Origin: Lachnospiraceae bacterium UBA4380
GTDB taxonomy: Bacteria; Bacillota; Clostridia; Lachnospirales; Lachnospiraceae
NCBI GenBank assembly: GCA_002390025.1
Contig: DGRU01000047.1
Location: 1-17,724, forward strand
Length of the DNA stretch: 17,724 bases
Direction: 5' to 3'
Shown here one piece after another: positions 1 through 4,727 of this stretch; the first letter of the stretch is position 1; the number at the start of each line of letters is the position of its first letter. Position numbers and translations under genes: made by a program. The notes beneath the pieces are model-generated. The model searched no databases, was not told the DNA's origin, and saw only the letters and a program-made list of their open reading frames with translations.

Positions 1-107
1 AGGGACTCGGGCATCTCGCATGCGACGAAACCGGATGTGGTAAAGGTCATGCCGTCCTGGACAAATTTTGCGGCTTCCGCTGCACTGATAATAGGTTTAA
101 CTGACAT
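1..107 (-). CDS. Family I CoA-transferase, N-terminal fragment (propionate/acetate CoA-transferase-like)
   Basis: Only the first 35 codons are in the window; the gene runs off the left edge. The translation begins MSVKPIISAAEAAKFVQDG and continues with a TTSGFVACEMPES segment. This matches the start of Pct-type acyl-CoA:acetate CoA-transferases, where an I-x-[ST]-A-x-x-A-A segment precedes a T-[TS]-x-GFV turn and a conserved Pro-Glu. Enzymes of this family move CoA between acyl-CoA and a free acid through a glutamyl-CoA intermediate in the cytoplasm; the catalytic Glu lies beyond the window. The start is supported by AAGGAG nine bases upstream of the ATG. A terminator at 281-318 separates it from crt, so it probably has its own promoter in 108-280, but I could not identify a convincing one. 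The substrate cannot be assigned from this fragment. Confidence 0.8.
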   Translation of the reverse strand, partial: MSVKPIISAAEAAKFVQDGMTFTTSGFVACEMPES

Positions 108-137
108 GGATATATACTCCTTCAAATGATATTCATA

Positions 138-163
138 TGAATCTGTAAACTGAATCTGTAAAC
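138..163. repeat. Perfect 13-bp tandem direct repeat in the CoA-transferase leader
   Basis: The 13-mer TGAATCTGTAAAC occurs twice head to tail (138-150 and 151-163), starting 31 bp upstream of the CoA-transferase start codon. It lies between the crt terminator and the gene, so it is in the promoter or leader. It could be a pair of direct operator half-sites or a simple slippage duplication; the sequence does not decide between them. Confidence 0.75.
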
Positions 164-280
164 GCGGTTCATAGCCGCAGACATGAATCAAACCGGCAAT
201 TATTGAAATTTAGAAAAATCACCTGTATACATGATTCACTTGTTCAATAATTCGTGTGCAGCCGCACAGATTATCAAAAA

Positions 281-318
281 TGCCGCCGCAGGCGCTGGCA
301 GGACAGCCTGCGGCGGCA
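281..318 (-). terminator. Intrinsic terminator after crt
   Basis: A perfect 13-bp stem (TGCCGCCGCAGGC, 281-293, pairing with 306-318) encloses a 12-base loop. Read on the minus strand it is followed at once by TTTTTGATAAT. It lies 67 bp past the crt stop codon and before the CoA-transferase leader, so it ends the crt transcript. On the plus side no T-run follows, so it acts in one direction. Confidence 0.9.
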
Positions 319-384
319 TGAAACACAGTCCATATGGATGGAAAATGCTTACTTAAGTTTCTTCAAAAGAAATGTCTCCGGGAA

Positions 385-1176
385 TTACTTGCCGATGAAC
401 TTTCTCTCTTTCATTCTCTTCTCGAGGAAGCAGGTCATGCCTTCCTTCTTATCAGATGTTGCGAAGGTCAGACCGAACATATTCGCCTCAAGCTTCAAGC
501 CTGCATCGAGGTCAACATCAAGGCCGACATTGATTGCCTGCTTAGCCAGAGCAATGCTGTAAGGAGAGCTGAGCATGAAGTGCTTAGCCAGCTTCTTAGC
601 CTCATCCATGAGCTGATCCTGAGGATAGACATGGTTTACAAGGCCGATGCGCATAGCTTCCTCTGCACTGATCATGATGTCAGCGCCGAAGATGAGCTCT
701 TTCGCGATCTTCTTGTTGGTCAGACGAGGAAGTCTCTGTGTGCCGCCGAAGCCGGGGATGATGCCCAGGCCAGCTTCAGGCTGACCGAACTTGGCATTGT
801 CGGAAGCCAGAGTAACGTCGCAAGCCATGGAGATCTCGCAGCCGCCGCCCAGAGCAAAGCCGTTAACTGCAGCGATGGTGGGTTTCTCCATATCCTCAAG
901 GCGCTTGAAAGCAACGCGGGCCAGCAGACCCATGGTGCGGCCTTCGGGAGCAGTGCCGTTGACCATCTCGGAGATGTCAGCGCCGGCGACGAAGGACTTC
1001 TGGCCGGAACCGGTCAGGATCAGAACCTTTGCATCGGGATTAGCTTCGATTTCAGCAAAGCAGGCATCCAGCTCAGCCAGTGTCTCGCTGTTAAGAGCGT
1101 TCAGAGCCTTGGGACGATTGATTGTTACGACCGCAATACCATCTTCGATTTCAACCAGTAAGTTCTTGAATTCCAT
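385..1176 (-). CDS. crt: Enoyl-CoA hydratase / crotonase (3-hydroxybutyryl-CoA dehydratase type)
   Basis: This 263-residue protein has the normal length and layout of the crotonase family, which hydrates or dehydrates the C2-C3 bond of acyl-CoA thioesters in the cytoplasm. The CoA and oxyanion-hole segment AGADISEM is at about 64-71. GFALGGGCEISMACD (106-120) carries the first catalytic Glu, E114, and EAGLGIIPGFGGTQRL (134-149) carries the second, E134. The 20-residue spacing equals that of Glu144 and Glu164 in rat hydratase, so both acid-base residues are intact. The start ATG has AAAGGAGGAAC just upstream. The gene stands between two terminators, so it is probably monocistronic. The C4 (crotonyl-CoA) substrate is inferred from overall resemblance to clostridial Crt and from the nearby CoA-transferase and ETF genes; a role with another short-chain acyl-CoA is possible. 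Confidence 0.93.
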   Translation of the reverse strand: MEFKNLLVEIEDGIAVVTINRPKALNALNSETLAELDACFAEIEANPDAKVLILTGSGQKSFVAGADISEMVNGTAPEGRTMGLLARVAFKRLEDMEKPTIAAVNGFALGGGCEISMACDVTLASDNAKFGQPEAGLGIIPGFGGTQRLPRLTNKKIAKELIFGADIMISAEEAMRIGLVNHVYPQDQLMDEAKKLAKHFMLSSPYSIALAKQAINVGLDVDLDAGLKLEANMFGLTFATSDKKEGMTCFLEKRMKERKFIGK

Positions 1177-1292
1177 TTTGTTCCTCCTTTGAGTTTTGTG
1201 GATTCCTTAAATGAATATATAAAGGTTACTATATTGTTCTGCCATCCCGATCATGATTATCATCACAGACGACACAGCAAATATACATATTA

Positions 1293-1321
1293 ATGATACA
1301 CCGTTTTTCCATTCCGGTAAA
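1293..1321 (-). promoter_or_regulatory. Candidate promoter for crt
   Basis: On the minus strand, TTTACC (1316-1321) and TATCAT (1293-1298) are 17 bp apart, resembling -35 and -10 boxes (4/6 and 5/6 matches). They would give a leader of about 110 bases before crt. This is the best-spaced pair I found in the region. No experimental or comparative support is available here. Confidence 0.4.
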
Positions 1322-1689
1322 TGAAAAGAATGTTTTTTCTTGTAAATGAATACCGTTTCCGCCGCTTTTCAGGCCGACACGGGATCCCGTATTTATTATT
1401 CCATTCTTATAATCCCATGCCGCAGATCAGATGGAGGGAGAACCCGGAGCCACCATGGATACCGTCCAGCATCCAATACATTCACTGCGTACATCCGGTC
1501 AGGTTCTATACCCCCATAATATTTAGTATGCTAATTATTTGCGCAAAAAAATATAAGCCTGTGGATTTTGTCTATTTATACTAACATGAACCCATAAAAA
1601 TAACAAGGTTTCCGAATCATCTTGCATCCGATTTGTCAATACCGCAAAAAACCGGGGCACTATTTTGTGGAAAATTGACAATAAAAAGA
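1322..1689. other. Gene-free region between crt and etfA
   Basis: No convincing gene is present. A plus-strand 87-codon frame starting at 1321 has no ribosome-binding site and a composition unlike a protein. The part right of about 1500 is AT-rich. It contains a perfect 10-bp palindrome TTTGCGCAAA (1538-1547), TTAG-N4-CTAA (about 1523-1534) and, further left, a perfect 12-bp palindrome ACGGGATCCCGT (1379-1390). These could be protein-binding sites or chance. I see no tRNA or riboswitch core that I recognise. Confidence 0.5.
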
Positions 1690-1723
1690 GGAGGGGGAGA
1701 AAGAATGTTTTTCTCCCCCCTCC
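1690..1723 (-). terminator. Intrinsic terminator after etfA
   Basis: The minus strand folds as GGAGG(G5-6)AGAAA pairing with TTTCT(C5)TCC, with one bulged base and a 7-base loop. It is followed by TCTTTTTAT. It begins about ten bases past the etfA stop codon. It ends the etfBA transcript and separates it from crt. Confidence 0.88.
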
Positions 1724-1732
1724 GCATTTTCT

Positions 1733-2818
1733 TCACCCGCGATGGCGGCGGATCTCAGCGATCAGCGCCGGCAGCACCTTGTGCAGATCTCCTACGATTC
1801 CGTAATCAGAGACGTTGAAGATCAGTGCCTTGGGATCTTTGTTGATCGAGACCACGCATTTGGCGTCGCGCATGCCGACGATGTGCTGGACGGAACCGGA
1901 AATCCCGCAGTTGATATACAGGTCCGGTGTGACCGTGATCCCGCTCTGTCCGATCAGATGGGCATGGGAGATCCAGCCCTTGTCGACCGCGACGCGGGAG
2001 GCTCCCACAGCGCCGTGCAGAAGCTCCGCCAGTTCCTCGATGAGTTTAAATCCCTCGGGTCCGGCGCCGTTGCCGCCCGCCACAATGACCCTGGCGGAAG
2101 CCGGATCCATGCCCCGGTCCGCTGCGGCCTCGAGAACCTCCACAAGCTCCGGGGCTGCAATCCTCTCTCCTGCCGCTCTGCCCGCCCTGTCAGCGGAATT
2201 GTAGTTTACCAGGGAAACTGCGCCGTCTTTTTCCGGCACACTCCGTTCCGTATCCGGCTGCCCCGCCGCTTCGCTCCCTCTTCCTGTCATGCCGCCAAAG
2301 CTTCCGGGCCTGATAGAGATGATCTGCGTGCTCTCCTGCTCCCGGAATGAAGCAGAGACTGCCGCTGTCCCGCCGAAAGCATGGCGGATCCACAGAAGTT
2401 TCCCGTCCTCTGCGGCAAGATCGACACAGTCGGAGATCATGCCTGACCCAAGCCGCGCGGCCAGGCGGGGAGCCAGATCCATGCCGTCCGTCGTGCGCTC
2501 AAAGAGGATCATCTGCGGCTTTTCTTTCTCAGCCAGCTCTCCTACGGCGTCCGAGTAGTACTCGGCCCTGTAGACCGCAAGCTCAGGGCCCTCGATGAGA
2601 ACAGCCCTGTCCGCGCCGGCGCCGAGCGCCTTTTCGGTTGCATTTTGAAGGGCGTCATGATCCGCCCCTGCCAGCAGTGCGCAGATCGTATATTTCTCCT
2701 CTTCCGCTTGCTCTGCCGCCGCTGCGATGACCTTTGCCCTTGCCAAAAGTTCTATTGATGTGGGGAGCAGTTCTCCCCTGCCGTCAGTTTCCAGATATGT
2801 CCAGATTTCTTTTTTCAT
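1733..2818 (-). CDS. etfA: Electron transfer flavoprotein, alpha subunit
   Basis: This is a 361-residue ETF alpha subunit, within the range of bacterial forms (roughly 320-400) and without an added ferredoxin domain. The N-terminal half carries RTTDGMDLAPRLAARLG (108-124), the usual alpha-subunit interface segment. The C-terminal FAD-binding domain is clear: GASRVAVDKGW (272-282), GQSG (290-293), LYINCGISGSVQHIVGM (300-316) and SINKDPKALIF (324-334). EtfA with EtfB carries electrons between acyl-CoA dehydrogenases and other redox partners, in some anaerobes by electron bifurcation. Several usually conserved positions differ: GQSG where GQTG is common, IRHAFGGT where RPAFGGN is common, and LYINCGISG where an Ala usually stands in place of Asn. 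A variable linker of about 40 residues (180-220) joins the two domains. The ATG follows GGAGGGAGTTTCAA and lies 20 bp after etfB, so the two are co-transcribed. Confidence 0.92.
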   Translation of the reverse strand: MKKEIWTYLETDGRGELLPTSIELLARAKVIAAAAEQAEEEKYTICALLAGADHDALQNATEKALGAGADRAVLIEGPELAVYRAEYYSDAVGELAEKEKPQMILFERTTDGMDLAPRLAARLGSGMISDCVDLAAEDGKLLWIRHAFGGTAAVSASFREQESTQIISIRPGSFGGMTGRGSEAAGQPDTERSVPEKDGAVSLVNYNSADRAGRAAGERIAAPELVEVLEAAADRGMDPASARVIVAGGNGAGPEGFKLIEELAELLHGAVGASRVAVDKGWISHAHLIGQSGITVTPDLYINCGISGSVQHIVGMRDAKCVVSINKDPKALIFNVSDYGIVGDLHKVLPALIAEIRRHRG

Positions 2819-2838
2819 TTGAAACTCCCTCCCCCTGC

Positions 2839-3792
2839 TCAGAGAATACCTTCTGAAAACAGCCTCTGCGCCAGCGCAGCAACTGCTTTTACAGGGTCGG
2901 GATCCTCAATGATCTGGCTCTGCTTCTCCAGTTTCCGAAGCTGTACCGCCTGCACCTGCATTGCTGCGGCGCCGGGACCTGCCGCGGCAGAATTGTCCCC
3001 GCAAAGACCTGCCCCGGGCAGCTCTTCTGCCAGAATCTCCTCCGCCGTCAGTACAGGCAGTTCCATGCTCTCCGCCTCCAGGATGCGGGCGATCAGCGGA
3101 TAGCGCACCTGGAAGGAGGCCTTGGTAAAGGTCACCAGGCAGGGAGCAGGGAGACAGTAGATCCGGTTGCCCCTGTCATCTTCCTTCTCCACGCGGAAAA
3201 AGATACCCCGGGCGCCTGCTTCTTCAGGCATATTCTGCAGGCCAGCTCCTCCCTGCAGTTTCTGTGACTCCTGCAGCTTCTGCGCTTCCTGCATTTCCTG
3301 TGTTTTCTGCAGTTCCTGTGTTTTCTGCGGACTGCAGTGCAGGGCATAGGTCACCTGGGGAACTCCCAGGAACTGGGCCAGTTCCGGTCCAAGCATGCTG
3401 GTTCCGCCGTCTACGGTCTTGGCTCCGCAGAAAACCGCGTCCGCGCGTATCCCTTCGCGCTTCTCAATGACGCGGACCGCCCGCGCAAGGACCTGTGCAG
3501 TCCCGCGGACATCCGATCCCTCGAACGCAGGGTCGGAAACCAGATATCCGGTTTCCGCTCCCAGACCGATACAGTCCCGCAGCACGCTGGCCGCGGATGC
3601 CGGTCCCATGCTCACCGCAATGATCCTCGTGTCCGGCTCCTTCTCCTGCACCCTCAGCGCAGCCTCCATGGCATACAGATCAAACGGATTGATCACCTGC
3701 TTCTGACCGGTGCGGCAGACTGTCCCCGTACCCGGGTTCATTTCTCCTCTGCCCGCCTCCGGCGTCTGTTTGACACATACAATGATATTCAT
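2839..3792 (-). CDS. etfB: Electron transfer flavoprotein, beta subunit, with a Gln-rich repeat insertion
   Basis: I start this at the ATG at 3792, giving 317 residues beginning MNIIVCVKQTPE, the usual EtfB N-terminus. An in-frame ATG at 3804 adds four residues but abuts the AAAGGGA ribosome-binding site directly, so it is less likely. The nucleotide-binding region is recognisable: VINPFDLYAMEAAL (about 33-46), and TVDGGTSMLGPELA (about 126-139) followed by GVPQVTY. Near the C-terminus ARILEAESMELPVLTAEEIL matches the family. It forms a heterodimer with EtfA, the next gene, and shuttles electrons in acyl-CoA redox reactions. Two additions make it longer than a typical beta subunit of about 250-265 residues. 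Residues 157-180 are four hexapeptides of the type K-T-Q-E-L-Q, encoded by an 18-bp tandem repeat; an Ala/Gly-rich stretch lies at about 262-280. The gene is preceded by its own promoter and by the marR terminator. Confidence 0.9.
   Translation of the reverse strand: MNIIVCVKQTPEAGRGEMNPGTGTVCRTGQKQVINPFDLYAMEAALRVQEKEPDTRIIAVSMGPASAASVLRDCIGLGAETGYLVSDPAFEGSDVRGTAQVLARAVRVIEKREGIRADAVFCGAKTVDGGTSMLGPELAQFLGVPQVTYALHCSPQKTQELQKTQEMQEAQKLQESQKLQGGAGLQNMPEEAGARGIFFRVEKEDDRGNRIYCLPAPCLVTFTKASFQVRYPLIARILEAESMELPVLTAEEILAEELPGAGLCGDNSAAAGPGAAAMQVQAVQLRKLEKQSQIIEDPDPVKAVAALAQRLFSEGIL
3253..3324. repeat. 18-bp minisatellite inside etfB (four units)
   Basis: Four in-register 18-bp units, each starting CTGCA on the plus strand, lie at 3253-3270, 3271-3288, 3289-3306 and 3307-3324. 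A degenerate fifth begins CTGCGG at 3325. On the coding strand each unit gives six residues: KTQELQ, KTQEMQ, EAQKLQ and ESQKLQ. The unit is a multiple of three, so copy-number change would keep the reading frame. The repeats fall between the GVPQVTY strand and the following core strands, a likely surface loop. Confidence 0.92.
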
Positions 3793-3827
3793 GTTCTGCA
3801 ACATTCCCTTTCTTTTTTCTCAGGTTC

Positions 3828-3847
3828 GATCCGGCCCCCACCGGACC
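3828..3847. other. Hairpin in the etfB leader
   Basis: GATCCGG (3828-3834) pairs with CCGGACC (3841-3847) around a CCCCCA loop, allowing one G-U pair. In the etfB transcript it would lie about 10-30 bases after the predicted start. On the plus strand it is followed by GTTTTTTG, so it has the look of a plus-strand terminator, but no plus-strand gene leads into it. Confidence 0.5.
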
Positions 3848-3861
3848 GTTTTTTGTGCACT

Positions 3862-3890
3862 ATTATAAAGTAATACAATTATATTGTCTA
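3862..3890 (-). promoter_or_regulatory. Promoter of etfBA
   Basis: On the minus strand, TAGACA (3885-3890, 5/6 to the -35 consensus) is followed after exactly 17 bp by a perfect TATAAT (3862-3867). Transcription would start near 3855, giving a leader of about 63 bases. It lies downstream of the marR terminator, so etfBA is a separate unit. Confidence 0.82.
3875..3887. promoter_or_regulatory. Candidate operator in the etfB promoter
   Basis: ACAAT-TAT-ATTGT is a perfect 5-3-5 inverted repeat inside the -35/-10 spacer, overlapping the -35 box. Its place suits a repressor, and the neighbouring MarR-family gene is the obvious candidate. AT-rich sequence makes chance palindromes more likely, so the assignment is tentative. 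Confidence 0.45.
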
Positions 3891-3958
3891 CGAAGTAAAA
3901 GCTGACGGGTCCTGCCGCTCCGGGGACCTGATCTGCGGCACACTGACGCACAAAAAAA

Positions 3959-3982
3959 GAACCGGATCGCAGGATCCGGTTC
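3959..3982 (-). terminator. Intrinsic terminator after marR
   Basis: A perfect 10-bp stem, GAACCGGATC (3959-3968) with GATCCGGTTC (3973-3982), has a four-base loop. On the minus strand it runs straight into seven Ts (3958-3952). It begins 54 bp after the marR stop codon. Confidence 0.95.
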
Positions 3983-4036
3983 ACTGACAATCGTCTTCAC
4001 TTCATACAGCGGCTTTAGATCATGCCGCATCGCTTC

Positions 4037-4459
4037 TTAAAGATCCAGTACTGTGATCTTCCGAAGCATGTTTTTGAGCACTGTGATCTCCTCATCACTG
4101 AACTGCTCAAGCACATTTTTGTCAACTTCTGTGACGACTGTTCTCACAGGTATTTCAATGTTTTTGGAAATATCTGTGAGTTCAATGTGGATGAAACGCC
4201 TGTCGGAACTGTCGATCATACGGCGGATCAGCCCCTTGTTCTCCATGCGTTCCAGTATTCCCGAAATTGTGGAATTCTCCACACCGAGATGGGCTGCAAT
4301 GTCCTTGGGATTGTGCATGTCAAATTCCCAGATACATCCCAGAACACCGTACTGAATGGGTGTGATGTCGAACTGGGCCAGATTCTTCTTCATGTACTGA
4401 AAAACTGTATGCTGTGCCCCTGTAAGCAGATAATTAATGCAGTTGTCCAGACTGTTCAT
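4037..4459 (-). CDS. MarR-family transcriptional regulator
   Basis: This 140-residue protein has the size and pattern of a MarR winged-helix regulator. Helices at the N-terminus would form the dimer and ligand interface. NPKDIAAHLGVENSTISGIL (about 50-69) is the helix-turn-helix, followed by ERMENKGLIRR and the wing SSDRRFIHIELT, which fits the family D-x-R-x4-x-L-T signature. I chose the ATG at 4459 because AGGAGG lies nine bases upstream; a TTG seven codons earlier is open but would place that site inside the coding region. It has its own promoter and terminator, and the next genes on the strand are etfB and etfA. MarR proteins usually repress nearby genes until a small ligand binds; control of the acyl-CoA genes here is inferred from position and promoter similarity. 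The ligand is unknown. Confidence 0.9.
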   Translation of the reverse strand: MNSLDNCINYLLTGAQHTVFQYMKKNLAQFDITPIQYGVLGCIWEFDMHNPKDIAAHLGVENSTISGILERMENKGLIRRMIDSSDRRFIHIELTDISKNIEIPVRTVVTEVDKNVLEQFSDEEITVLKNMLRKITVLDL

Positions 4460-4485
4460 GACATTGTTCCTCCTATCCAAAAGAT

Positions 4486-4513
4486 ATAATAAAGTATCCG
4501 CTTTATCAGTCTA
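4486..4513 (-). promoter_or_regulatory. Candidate promoter of marR
   Basis: On the minus strand, TAGACT (4508-4513) and TATTAT (4486-4491) are 16 bp apart. The bases resemble the etfB promoter: both have TAGAC in the -35 position and TACTTTAT-N-AT across the -10. A GATA-N8-TATC inverted repeat (4483-4498) overlaps the -10 and could be an autoregulatory site. The rest of the gap up to recD2 (4514-4727) shows an eight-T run on the minus strand, complementary to the A-run near 4650, but no clear hairpin terminator. Confidence 0.5.
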
Positions 4514-4727
4514 TGCCTGGTTTTCTGTCACCCTGTCAAAAATCTCCCTGCAGGATATATTTACTGTCTGAACAACCTGTGCATACAGATAAAAGACACT
4601 TTCAGAAATCATACCATACTTTTATTTCGTGTGCTGTCTGTCTCGGAAAAAAAACACTGTCTTCCCCCTCGTACCCATATCAGTACAATCTTCTGCAGGT
4701 CATGTTCCGTCTTTTTTAAAAATTGTT

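Noticed and set aside
1321..1584. An 87-codon plus-strand frame in the crt-etfA gap
   Set aside because: No ribosome-binding site precedes it, it ends in AT-rich intergenic sequence, and it resembles no protein I know.
3253..3342. Regular short repeats that could suggest a CRISPR array
   Set aside because: The 18-bp units are directly adjacent with no spacers, keep the etfB reading frame and encode a hexapeptide repeat.
4650..4690. A run of eight Ts on the minus strand as a recD2 terminator
   Set aside because: No stable hairpin precedes the run, so it does not meet the form of an intrinsic terminator.
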